Of a stretch of 64,000 nucleotides of DNA, positions 34,139-42,769 are shown one piece after another (position 1 is the first letter of the stretch; each line of letters opens with the position of its first letter). Made by a program: the position numbers and the translations under genes. The notes under the pieces were generated by a model that worked only from the letters and a program-made list of their open reading frames with translations, did not search any database and was not told the DNA's origin. Source of the stretch: Desulfocorpusculum sp964414345 (GTDB lineage Bacteria; Desulfobacterota; Desulfocorpusculales; Desulfocorpusculum); the NCBI GenBank assembly GCA_964414345.1, contig CAYPWF010000011.1, positions 5,739 to 69,738 of the forward strand, in the 5' to 3' direction.

Positions 34139-36582
34139 GAGCTTTGGGAGAGCCCACTGTAAAGAGGTTTATATGCATTCACGGTCACTTCTACCAACCC
34201 CCGAGGGAGAACCCCTGGCTGGAGCTGGTAGAGCTCCAAGACGGGGCCGCCCCTTACCATGATTGGAATCAAAGGATCACAGCCGAGTGTTATGCCCCCA
34301 ACTCGGCAGCCAGGATTTTGGATCCGGAGGGGATGGTCCAAGGGCTTCTTAATAATTACGAGCACATGAGCTTTAATGTGGGGCCTACCTTGACCAGCTG
34401 GCTTGCCCTCCACGCCCCGGAAGTGAAGGAGGCTTTGCTGGAGGCCCATCGCAGGAGCCAGTCCAGGCGCGGGGGCCACTCCAATGCTTTAGCCCAACCC
34501 TTTGGTCACAGCATCCTCCCCCTGGACAGCCAAAGGGACCGCCTCACACAACTCAGATGGGGGATCCAGGCTTTTTCCCAGTTCTTCGGGAGTAAACCCG
34601 AGGGAATGTGGCTTCCGGAGACCGCAGTGGATCTGGCCACATTGGATCTAATGGCCCAGGAAGGAATTTTGTTTACCGTTTTGGCACCTCACCAGGCTCT
34701 TCGGGTGAGACCTGTGGGCCATTCCTCTTGGAGCCGGGTAAAGGAGGACCTGGACATCACCCAAGCGTATCTTTGCAAGCTCCCCTCGGGCAAACACATA
34801 AACCTGTTCTTCTATCACGGCCCCCTCTCCAGAGGAGTTGCCTTCGAGGGGCTTCTGAGGGACGGGGAATACTTTTACAACAGGATCTTGGCTGCTTTCC
34901 CCTTGGATCCAGGGGGCCCCAGCTTGGTACATCTGGCCACCGACGGAGAGACTTATGGGCACCATCACCGTTTCGGGGAGATGGCCTTGGCGTACGTGCT
35001 TCACAGGGCCATGGAAGACCCCTCGGTTAGGCTCACCAACTACGGGGAGTTCCTGGAATTATCAAGGCCCAGCTGGGAGGTGGAGATAAGGGAGGGCACC
35101 TCCTGGAGCTGCGCCCACGGCTTGGAGCGGTGGAAGTCAGACTGCGGCTGCCGGGTGGGAGGCCCACCCGAATGGCACCAGAGGTGGAGGGCCCCTCTCA
35201 GGGAAGCCCTTAACCAGCTCAAACAGGATCTGGACAGGATCTTTGAGAAGATGGGCTCGCTGGTCTTGAGAGATCCTTGGGAGGCCAGAGACAAGTATAT
35301 AGGGGTTCTCTTGGGGCAGTCGGGGGAAGCCCTGGAAAGTTTTTGGAAGGCCCACCGAGCCCCCGGGGCGGAGCCTCAGGAGAAGCAAAAGGCTTTTAAG
35401 CTCTTGGAAATGCAGCGTCAAGGGCTTCTCATGTTTACAAGCTGCGGATGGTTTTTTGACGAAATCTCGGGGATAGAGACCACCCAGATCCTGAGATACG
35501 CGGCCAGGGCCATACAGCTGGCAAGGCAGCTGGGAGAGGATTTGGAGGAAGGCTTTCTGAGTGTCTTGGAGAAAGCCCCCAGCAATCTCCCAGCCTTGAA
35601 AGACGGGAGAGGGGTTTGGGAGGCCCAGGTTAAGCCTTGGGTGGTGGAGCCTCCCAGGCTGGTGGCTCAATTCGGGGTGCGCACCCTGTTCCGGGAAAAG
35701 TATGCCCCTGGGGAGATCCCGGCGTACATAATTCAAGGGCTCTCCAACAGGGTGGAATCCACCGGGGCGGCCAGGGTGGCTTTGGGCAAAGCACGAGTGA
35801 TCTCCCGAAGGACTACCGAGTCTATGGATTACCTGTACGCAGCCATTCATTTCGGAGGCTTGGACCTGGCCTGTTTTCAGAAACCCTGCTGCTCTCAACA
35901 GGACTGGAACCTTTTGGAACAGGAGACCAGGAAAAAGATAAAGGAAGCCTCAGTAGGAGAGCTTTACTCCTGGATGAGGGGGGAATTCCCCGATCCTGTC
36001 TTGCATCTCAAGGATCTCTTCATTGACGAGCAAAGGAGACTCATCCAAGTCATGCTGGAAGACAGGTTCCAGGACTATGTGAATACCTTGGAGAGCTTGG
36101 CAGAGTACGACCTGGGCATGCTGGAGCACCTGGCCGCTATGGGGTTTCCCATACCCGATGCCCTTGTCATGGCAGCCAGAGTATATGTAACCAGGCGAAT
36201 CCAGAAGATTCTGGAGGAGCTCCCCCAAGACGGGGAGCGATTGGAGGAGGCGGCCGAGCTCTTGGAACGTTCCTCTGCCTGGGGTTACAAGCCGGACAAG
36301 ACAGGATGGGCCAGGCTCCTTTCCCAAAACATGGAGTCCGGCCTGGAGGCTTTGCAAGAGCGTCCAACAGAGGCCTTTAGGGTCTTTTATGCCTGCATGG
36401 CAGCCCTCAAGGCGGCCAGGAAATTGGGCATCAGTCTGGAGCTTTGGAGGGCCCAGAATCTTTTCATTAGGGCCTGCGAGCAAAACTGGTGGGAATTCGG
36501 CGGGGCTCTGGAAGCAGCAGAAGAGCTGGCCCGGGAAATGAGAATCAGGGAGAAGCTTTTGCCATGGCGTCAGAGGATGTGA
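34120..36582 (+). CDS. GH57-family alpha-glucan hydrolase/transferase with DUF3536
   Basis: 820 residues. The N-terminal GH57 start is CIHGHFYQPPRENPWLEL, with the nucleophile-type motif GMWLPETAVDLATLDLMA, and HLATDGETYGHHH later in the catalytic barrel. A long C-terminal helical DUF3536 region follows. This family acts on alpha-1,4-glucan, as an amylase, branching or transferase enzyme. It overlaps the end of glgA by 19 bases and the start of glgB by 19, so it belongs to a tight glycogen operon. The ATG at 34120 is used; a TTG at 34144 is possible. Confidence 0.85.
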   Translation: MGLRRLRALGEPTVKRFICIHGHFYQPPRENPWLELVELQDGAAPYHDWNQRITAECYAPNSAARILDPEGMVQGLLNNYEHMSFNVGPTLTSWLALHAPEVKEALLEAHRRSQSRRGGHSNALAQPFGHSILPLDSQRDRLTQLRWGIQAFSQFFGSKPEGMWLPETAVDLATLDLMAQEGILFTVLAPHQALRVRPVGHSSWSRVKEDLDITQAYLCKLPSGKHINLFFYHGPLSRGVAFEGLLRDGEYFYNRILAAFPLDPGGPSLVHLATDGETYGHHHRFGEMALAYVLHRAMEDPSVRLTNYGEFLELSRPSWEVEIREGTSWSCAHGLERWKSDCGCRVGGPPEWHQRWRAPLREALNQLKQDLDRIFEKMGSLVLRDPWEARDKYIGVLLGQSGEALESFWKAHRAPGAEPQEKQKAFKLLEMQRQGLLMFTSCGWFFDEISGIETTQILRYAARAIQLARQLGEDLEEGFLSVLEKAPSNLPALKDGRGVWEAQVKPWVVEPPRLVAQFGVRTLFREKYAPGEIPAYIIQGLSNRVESTGAARVALGKARVISRRTTESMDYLYAAIHFGGLDLACFQKPCCSQQDWNLLEQETRKKIKEASVGELYSWMRGEFPDPVLHLKDLFIDEQRRLIQVMLEDRFQDYVNTLESLAEYDLGMLEHLAAMGFPIPDALVMAARVYVTRRIQKILEELPQDGERLEEAAELLERSSAWGYKPDKTGWARLLSQNMESGLEALQERPTEAFRVFYACMAALKAARKLGISLELWRAQNLFIRACEQNWWEFGGALEAAEELAREMRIREKLLPWRQRM

Positions 36583-38849
36583 GAAGGGCCGCCCATAAAG
36601 GGATTCCCCATGCGGCCGGGGAAGAGCAAGCTTTGGAAGCTCCACAGCCGATTGAGCTCATTGAGGGGATTTCTTCGGAAGAGTTGGAGGCCCTTGTCAG
36701 GGTGGATCACTCTGATCCTCACCGCATCCTTGGAGCTCACGGCTTGGGTAAGCACACGGTGGTGAGGGCTTTTCACCCTGAGGCGACCGAGGCATGGGTG
36801 CTGCTTCCAAGCGGACAAAAACTCCCCATGCTGCTTTGCCACAAAGGCGGTCTCTTTGCTGCCTTGATCCAAGGCAGGACCCCACCTTTTGCCTATAGAC
36901 TACGCTTTGGCTTCTCTGACGGTTCTTTTTGGGAAAGGGAAGATCCTTACAGGTTTCTGCCCACCCTCGGGGATTTGGACTTGCACCTTGCCTCCGAGGG
37001 CCGGCATTGGAACCTTCACCAGAAGCTGGGCGCCCATCCCATGGTCATGGAAGGTGTAGAGGGAGTGGGCTTTGCCCTTTGGGCCCCCAATGCCAGGAGG
37101 GTGAGCGTGGTGGGTGAGTTCAATGGATGGGATGGGAGGCTTTTCCCCATGCGCTCTTTGGGATCCTCAGGTATCTGGGAGATCTTCCTGCCTGGGATAG
37201 GACCTGGGGAGCTTTACAAGTTCGAGCTTCTGCCGCGGCGGGGCCATATTCGCATCAAGAGCGATCCCATGGCCTTCTATATGGAGCAGAGACCCGGCAC
37301 CGCATCCAGGGTGTGGGATTTGCGTTCCTACCAGTGGGGTGACAAGGCGTGGATGGAGAGCCGACCCAGGGGTGGAGAGCTCAGAGGGCTCCCCATGAAC
37401 ATATACGAGGTGCACCTGGGCTCCTGGCGCAGAAAGCCTGACGGTTCCTGGCTGAGCTACAGGGAGGTGGCACCCCTTCTGGTGGAGCACGCCCGCAGGT
37501 TTAATTTCACTCACTTGGAATTCCTGCCGGTCATGGAGCATCCCTTGGATGCCTCCTGGGGCTACCAGGTGACAGGCTATTTCGCTCCCACAAGCCGCTT
37601 CGGCAGCCCGGATGACTTCAAGTTCTTGGTGGATTTCTGCCATCAAAACAACATTGGTGTCATACTGGACTGGGTGCCGGCCCACTTCCCCAAGGATGAT
37701 CACAGCCTGAGGTGGTTTGACGGCACAGCCCTTTATGAGCACATGGACCCCAGGTTGGGCTATCATCCGGATTGGGACACCCTTATCTTCAATTACGGCA
37801 GAAACGAGGTAAGAAACTTCCTCTTGGACAATGCTCTTTTTTGGCTGGAGGAGTACCACGCAGACGGCTTAAGGGTGGACGCGGTGGCCTCCATGCTCTA
37901 TCTGGATTACAGCCGCAAGGAGGGAGAGTGGCTTCCCAACAAGTACGGGGGCAGGGAAAACTTGGAGGCAATGGCCTTCCTGCGGGAGCTCAATGAACTG
38001 GTTTACAGCCGGGTGGAGGGTGGTTTCACGGTGGCTGAGGAGTCTACTGCCTGGCCCGGGGTTTCCTCCCCTGTTTATCTGGGAGGCCTGGGCTTCGGAT
38101 TCAAGTGGAACATGGGCTGGATGCACGACACCCTGGAGTACTTTCGAAAAGACCCGGTTCACAGGAGCTTTCACCACAACCTGCTGACCTTCTCCATGCT
38201 TTATGCTTACAGCGAGAATTTTATTTTGCCCCTCTCCCATGACGAGGTGGTGCACGGCAAGGGCTCGCTGCTTTCCAAAATGCCTGGGGATGAATGGCAG
38301 CGCTTCGCCAACTTGAGGCTGCTTTTGGCTTATCTTTTTTGCCACCCTGGGAAAAAGCTTCTTTTCATGGGCACGGAGCTGGCCCCTTGGAAGGAGTGGA
38401 CCCACGATGCCCCCCTGGAGTGGTTCTTGGAACAATATCCCACCCACCGGGGGGTGGGAAGGCTTCTGGAGGACCTTGGCAGGCTTTATAGAGAAGAGCA
38501 GGCTCTCTGGGCATGGGACACGGATCCGAGGGGTTTCTCATGGATTGATTGTAACGACTCCCTTCAAAGCGTGCTTTCCTTTCAACGCAGAGGCCCTGGA
38601 GGCCACCTTGTGTGCGTTTTCAACTTCACCCCTGTGCCGCGTGTGGGTTACACTGTGGGGGTTGACATCCCGGCTCTTTATTGCGAGGTCCTCAACACGG
38701 ACTCGGCCTTCTACGGGGGAAGCAACATGGGTAACCGGGGTCTGGTTCAGGCAGGGGCCCAGCCGGCCCACGGAAGGCCTTACAGCCTGAGCCTCGTTCT
38801 CCCACCTCTGGGGGGACTCATATTGAGGCCCGAGTCCCAGAGGGCTTGA
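36564..38849 (+). CDS. glgB: 1,4-alpha-glucan branching enzyme
   Basis: A 761-residue GH13_9 branching enzyme. The N-terminal CBM48-like domains include VDHSDPHRILGAHGLGKHTV and a second carbohydrate module (FALWAPNARRVSVVGEFNGW). The catalytic barrel has DWVPAHFPKDDH, the nucleophile Asp in GLRVDAVASMLYLDYSRKEG, the acid Glu in FTVAEESTAWPGV and the third acid in LSHDEVVHGKGSLL. The start at 36564 is inside the end of the GH57 gene. It makes alpha-1,6 branches and completes the glycogen synthesis set with glgA. Confidence 0.95.
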   Translation: MASEDVRRAAHKGIPHAAGEEQALEAPQPIELIEGISSEELEALVRVDHSDPHRILGAHGLGKHTVVRAFHPEATEAWVLLPSGQKLPMLLCHKGGLFAALIQGRTPPFAYRLRFGFSDGSFWEREDPYRFLPTLGDLDLHLASEGRHWNLHQKLGAHPMVMEGVEGVGFALWAPNARRVSVVGEFNGWDGRLFPMRSLGSSGIWEIFLPGIGPGELYKFELLPRRGHIRIKSDPMAFYMEQRPGTASRVWDLRSYQWGDKAWMESRPRGGELRGLPMNIYEVHLGSWRRKPDGSWLSYREVAPLLVEHARRFNFTHLEFLPVMEHPLDASWGYQVTGYFAPTSRFGSPDDFKFLVDFCHQNNIGVILDWVPAHFPKDDHSLRWFDGTALYEHMDPRLGYHPDWDTLIFNYGRNEVRNFLLDNALFWLEEYHADGLRVDAVASMLYLDYSRKEGEWLPNKYGGRENLEAMAFLRELNELVYSRVEGGFTVAEESTAWPGVSSPVYLGGLGFGFKWNMGWMHDTLEYFRKDPVHRSFHHNLLTFSMLYAYSENFILPLSHDEVVHGKGSLLSKMPGDEWQRFANLRLLLAYLFCHPGKKLLFMGTELAPWKEWTHDAPLEWFLEQYPTHRGVGRLLEDLGRLYREEQALWAWDTDPRGFSWIDCNDSLQSVLSFQRRGPGGHLVCVFNFTPVPRVGYTVGVDIPALYCEVLNTDSAFYGGSNMGNRGLVQAGAQPAHGRPYSLSLVLPPLGGLILRPESQRA

Positions 38850-38926
38850 GCGGGTTTTCTTGCCCCTGGAGGAGGGTTTTTCTTGGGCGGCCCGCCTGGG
38901 CCCCAGGACGAGGAGAGTAGCTAAGT

Positions 38927-40000
38927 ATGGAAAAACAAGCAGGGCTTCGGGATTACGGGGGAGGCTTTCTATTGGCAAGCCTTGTGGCCGTATTGGTCTT
39001 CGGTTACGTGGTCTTAAGGCCCTTTTTGAGCATCTTCCTGGTGGCGCTTGTCTTGGCTACCATAGCCGAGCCCGGCCACGCCAGGATAAAACGTTTTACC
39101 CGGGGGCGTGAGGGCCTGGCCGCGCTCGTTACTTGTTTTCTGGTTGTGGTGGTCGTGATCGTCCCCTGCCTGGTGCTCCTGGGACTTCTGGCCCAGCAGT
39201 CCCTTCAGTTGTACGACTGGGTAAACCAGAAGCTCCATGGAAACATCTTGGACGAAGAGCTGGTGCGCCAGGCCCTGCAGTGGCAGAAAAAGGTCTTGCC
39301 TCAGCTGCGCATAGACCCCAGGGAACTGCTCAAGAGCTTCACGAGCCTTGTGGGAGGCCTGAGCAAGGAGATCGTGGGGCTCAGCGCGGCCGCCTTGAAG
39401 GCCGTTACAACCACCCTCTGGCAGTTTTTCCTCATGCTTGTGGCTCTTTTTTATTTTCTCAAGGACGGTGGGAGGTTTCTGCACTGGGCCCTTTATCTGA
39501 CCCCTCTGCCAGGGAGCCTCAGGAAGGAGCTTTTCCAGAAATTCAAGGGGGTGAGTGAATCGGCTTTCTATGGAGCTTTTCTTACGGCTCTGATACAGGG
39601 AACGCTGGGAGGGGTAGGTTTTCTGATAGTTGGTCTTCAGCCCCTTGTTTGGGGGGTTGCCATGGCCTTTTTCAGCATGGTGCCTGTGGTGGGCACAGCC
39701 TTGGTTTGGCTCCCAGCCGGAGTGATCCTGATACTAAGCCAGCATACCGGATCAGGGATCTTTCTTATGATCTGGGGGCTGCTGGTGAGCCTGAGCGACA
39801 ACCTGATAAGGCCCATGATAATGAGGGGCAGAAGCGAACTTCACCCACTTCTCATATTCTTCTCCCTCCTGGGCGGAGTCTTCTCCTTCGGCCCCCTGGG
39901 AATCCTCTTGGGACCCCTGGCTATTGTGCTGGCCATCTCTATGCTCCAAGCCTACGAGGCAGCTGCCCGGCCTGTCTTGGAGGAGCTGGACCGGCACTGA
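38927..40000 (+). CDS. AI-2E family transporter-like membrane protein
   Basis: A 357-residue protein with about eight hydrophobic segments. Motifs such as LLVALFYFLKDGGRFLHWAL-like and GRSELHPLLIFFSLLGGVFS with FGPLGILLGPLAIVLAI are typical of the AI-2E/PerM superfamily. A polar, partly amphipathic domain (about residues 85-155) lies between the first and second groups of helices. Members may export small molecules or act as Na+/H+ antiporters; no substrate is evident. It follows glgB after 77 bases, in the same direction, and precedes a DedA gene. Confidence 0.85.
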   Translation: MEKQAGLRDYGGGFLLASLVAVLVFGYVVLRPFLSIFLVALVLATIAEPGHARIKRFTRGREGLAALVTCFLVVVVVIVPCLVLLGLLAQQSLQLYDWVNQKLHGNILDEELVRQALQWQKKVLPQLRIDPRELLKSFTSLVGGLSKEIVGLSAAALKAVTTTLWQFFLMLVALFYFLKDGGRFLHWALYLTPLPGSLRKELFQKFKGVSESAFYGAFLTALIQGTLGGVGFLIVGLQPLVWGVAMAFFSMVPVVGTALVWLPAGVILILSQHTGSGIFLMIWGLLVSLSDNLIRPMIMRGRSELHPLLIFFSLLGGVFSFGPLGILLGPLAIVLAISMLQAYEAAARPVLEELDRH

Positions 40001-40015
40001 AGAGGGGGGCCTTGC

Positions 40016-40621
40016 GTGTTGACCCAGAGCATCTCCGGTTTCGCGGTATCCTGCCTTGAGGCCACAGGCTACTTGGGCGCTGCTTTTCTGATGGCCTTGG
40101 AAAGTATGATCGCCCCTGTGCCCAGCGAGGCCGTGATGCCCTTTGTGGGCTTCCTAGTGGCGGACAAGAGGTGGAGCCTAGAGATGGCGATTCTATCCAC
40201 CAGTTGCGGTTCCTTAGCCGGCTCCTTGGCCTCTTACGCCATGGGCCGCTGGGGTGGAAGGGCTTTGGTGCTCAAGGCTGGCAAATACCTACTTCTAAGC
40301 CCCCACGATCTGGAGATGACAGAGCGCTTTTTCGCCCGCAGGAGGGGAGCCTGGGCGCTTTTTATCAGCCGCTTCATCCCTGTGGTAAGGCATCTCATCT
40401 CCATTCCGGCCGGGGCGGGGGCCATGCCCATGGGGCCTTTTGTTTTGGCCACCCTTCTCGGGGCAACTATATGGAACAGCTTCCTTCTTTACTGCGGCAT
40501 GAAGCTTAGAGAACACTGGTCCTTGGTGCAACAGTACTCCCACCAGGCGGATCTGGTGGTGCTGGCCTTCCTGTTGACAGGAGTGGGCCTCTTTGTGCTT
40601 TCCCGCCGAAGGAAGCAGTGA
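40016..40621 (+). CDS. DedA-family membrane protein
   Basis: A 201-residue protein of the DedA/SNARE-associated family. Key features are the acidic residue and prolines in ESMIAPVPSEAVMPFVGFLV, then FFARRRGAWALFISRFIPVV and RHLISIPAGAGAMP, a re-entrant motif of this family, which acts in phospholipid (undecaprenyl-phosphate) flipping and membrane homeostasis. The start is GTG with GAGGGGGG upstream. It ends 13 bases before the convergent GAF gene. Confidence 0.85.
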   Translation: MLTQSISGFAVSCLEATGYLGAAFLMALESMIAPVPSEAVMPFVGFLVADKRWSLEMAILSTSCGSLAGSLASYAMGRWGGRALVLKAGKYLLLSPHDLEMTERFFARRRGAWALFISRFIPVVRHLISIPAGAGAMPMGPFVLATLLGATIWNSFLLYCGMKLREHWSLVQQYSHQADLVVLAFLLTGVGLFVLSRRRKQ

Positions 40622-40634
40622 GGCCCCTGAGCCG

Positions 40635-41240
40635 TTACCTCTTTTTTGCTGGCCTGCCGGTCAGCTTCTTTAGGGCGTCCAGGCTTTGCTTGGCCCCGGA
40701 GACCAGCCTGTTGTACTCTATGACCAGGGCCGCCAAATCGGCCAGGCCTTCAACAAAGTCCACATCCTCCATGCTGAACTCTGTGGGCACTGATGCATAA
40801 ACTCTGAGCACCCCTATTACCTTCTTCTTAAAGACCATGGGGGCGGACAATATGGAACAGATCCCCTCCCTGGCGGCCTCTTGGGGGTACTGGATTCGGG
40901 GGTCTGTGGAAACGTCATCCACACACACGCTCATCCCCTCAAGGCCCTCTTTGATGCTCCTGTCGGCCAAGACAGGCCCCTTCTTGAGGTATCGCTCGCT
41001 CAAGCCGTAGGAAGACACCACCTCCAGGACCCCTTTTCGTCTATCCAGGAGGAAAAGAGCGCTCCCCTTGACCCCCATGGAACGCGCCACGGCCTCGGTT
41101 ATGTCGTGCAGCACGTTCATGGAGCGCCTTGTTGTGGAGACCCTTTTCATGATCTCCCTGAAAGTTCGGAAGAAGTCCTGATGATACAAGAGCTGCTCCC
41201 CGGGCTCCCGCCCCGCCTGCCTCTTTGTCCTGACTTCCAT
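40635..41240 (-). CDS. GAF-domain protein
   Basis: A 201-residue protein with a GAF sensory domain over roughly residues 35-180 (VLHDITEAVARSMGVKGSAL, FLLDRRKGVLEVVSSYGLSE, SILSAPMVFKKKVIGVLRVY). No output domain is attached. GAF domains bind cyclic nucleotides, small metabolites or haem. Upstream AGGAGGAAGCC supports the ATG. It ends in a short basic tail and is convergent with the DedA gene. Its target is unknown; it may modulate a nearby kinase. Confidence 0.8.
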   Translation of the reverse strand: MEVRTKRQAGREPGEQLLYHQDFFRTFREIMKRVSTTRRSMNVLHDITEAVARSMGVKGSALFLLDRRKGVLEVVSSYGLSERYLKKGPVLADRSIKEGLEGMSVCVDDVSTDPRIQYPQEAAREGICSILSAPMVFKKKVIGVLRVYASVPTEFSMEDVDFVEGLADLAALVIEYNRLVSGAKQSLDALKKLTGRPAKKR

Positions 41241-41444
41241 GGCTTCCTCCTTTCTTCGGATACCCCTGTGGATGAACCCTTAGCCGCAAAACACAACCCG
41301 GTCCCCACCCCTCATTGGAATGAGCCGCGCACCTCCTTTTATTTGTCCCCATAATGGAAGTATAAAGCCGAAGCCCCCAAGATAGATCCCATGAATCCAA
41401 TCAAACCAAAAGATTTTTTTCTTGTTCGCTGGGTGCGGGGAGGT

Positions 41445-41545
41445 GGCTTGGCAGCTTTGAGTCAAAACATTCCAAAGCGTGAGCAGGGGGCTTGAGAGGG
41501 TAGCCCCCAAGGTCACAGGCTTAGAAGAATAAGGCGGGCTGGCCG
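41445..41545 (+). repeat. Dispersed structured intergenic repeat, copy 3 (3' half)
   Basis: Contains GCTTTGAGTCAAAACAT, the hairpin GGGGGCTTGAGAGGGTAGCCCCC (longer loop than in other copies) and the tail AAGGTCACAGGCTTAGAAGAAT-like with GGCGGGCTGG. The 5' half of the element is not visible. It lies in the 411-base gap between the GAF gene and the cytochrome c peroxidase gene, in the orientation of the latter. I see nothing else in the gap. Confidence 0.55.
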
Positions 41546-41651
41546 AGTCTATTTCTGTTTTCCGGGATCTGTCAGTTGGGTATAATCAGTTCTTGAATCT
41601 GAAGAGTCAGGCAGGGTTTTATGGAAAACACGGCTTACCGGGGGCGGCATC

Positions 41652-42701
41652 ATGGCCCAATCTTTTAAGTTTTCTTTGAGGATAGCTTTGGCTTCAGTAG
41701 CAATGGTAGTGTGTTGGGGCGTACCTTTGGTGGCCGGGCAGGAGCTTAGGTCCAAGGCTCTGGAAGCCATAGCCCCCCTTGAGCCGCAGCCGGCTTCCTC
41801 CAAAGAAGCTTTTTGGGAAGAAAAGGTGGCCCTGGGCAGGCTTCTTTTTTTCGAGCCTAGGGTCTCTTTGGATGGGACCGTAAGTTGCAGCCGTTGTCAT
41901 CTTCCCCAGCTTTACGGCACAGACGGGTTGCCCCGCTCGCTTGGGGTCATGGGCAGGCTCAACCCTAGAAACGCCCCCACGGTCTTGAACGCTTCCCTTC
42001 AGATCTCCCAGCACTGGAGAGGGGACAGGGAGTCTGTGGAGGATCAGGCGGTCAAGGCTCTGGTAGGTCCCCCAAGCTTTGGGAACCCCACGCCAGAGGC
42101 TGCCATGTCGCAACTCAAAGCCATAGCCGGATACCCCGAGCTTTTCAAAAAGGCATTTCCTCAGGATCAGGATCCCATAAGTGTCAGGAACTGGGGTTTG
42201 GCCATTGGGGCTTTCGAGCGGACGCTTCTTACTCCTTCCCGTTTGGATGAGTGGCTCAAAGGCCATGAATCGGCCTTAAGCCCCCAAGAAAAAACCGGGC
42301 TGAAGCGGTTCCTGGATCTAGGCTGCGCTGATTGCCACAACGGGGCCGGAGTGGGAGGCTCCACGTATGAGAAGTTCGGGATCCACCTGGAGTATTGGAA
42401 GGCAACCGGGAGCAAGGAGATAGACAAAGGCCGGGCGGATGTCACGGGTGACTCCCAGGACATGTATGTCTTCAAGGTCCCTAGCCTTCGAAACTCGGCC
42501 ATGACCCCGCCCTATTTCCACGACGGCTCTGTGGCCGAGCTCAGAGAGGCCCTCAGGGTGATGGGCTTAACCCAGTTGGGCCGGGAGATCCCCTCCGCTG
42601 ATCTGGAGGACCTGGCGGCCTTTCTGAACAGCCTTACAGGCCCTTTGCCCAGGGCCCTGGCAGAGGCGCCCCTTCTTCCCTCCGGCGCGTTTCGGCCTTA
42701 G
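41652..42701 (+). CDS. Diheme cytochrome c peroxidase (MauG/CcpA family)
   Basis: A 349-residue exported protein. A signal peptide (RIALASVAMVVCWGVPLVAG, cleavage near residue 30) is followed by two haem c sites: CSRCH (79-83) in the electron-acceptor or peroxidatic domain and CADCH (225-229). NAPTVLNASLQISQHWRGDR and VPSLRNSAMTPPYFHDGSV are typical of bacterial cytochrome c peroxidases. It reduces periplasmic hydrogen peroxide, useful to an anaerobe meeting oxygen. Repeat copy 3 lies about 100 bases upstream. No partner cytochrome is adjacent. Confidence 0.9.
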   Translation: MAQSFKFSLRIALASVAMVVCWGVPLVAGQELRSKALEAIAPLEPQPASSKEAFWEEKVALGRLLFFEPRVSLDGTVSCSRCHLPQLYGTDGLPRSLGVMGRLNPRNAPTVLNASLQISQHWRGDRESVEDQAVKALVGPPSFGNPTPEAAMSQLKAIAGYPELFKKAFPQDQDPISVRNWGLAIGAFERTLLTPSRLDEWLKGHESALSPQEKTGLKRFLDLGCADCHNGAGVGGSTYEKFGIHLEYWKATGSKEIDKGRADVTGDSQDMYVFKVPSLRNSAMTPPYFHDGSVAELREALRVMGLTQLGREIPSADLEDLAAFLNSLTGPLPRALAEAPLLPSGAFRP

Positions 42702-42769
42702 GGCAAGAACTCCAGAGGGAATCAACATTCCCAGGTTATGGTAAGGCCCGGCTCAGGCGGTGGACCAGG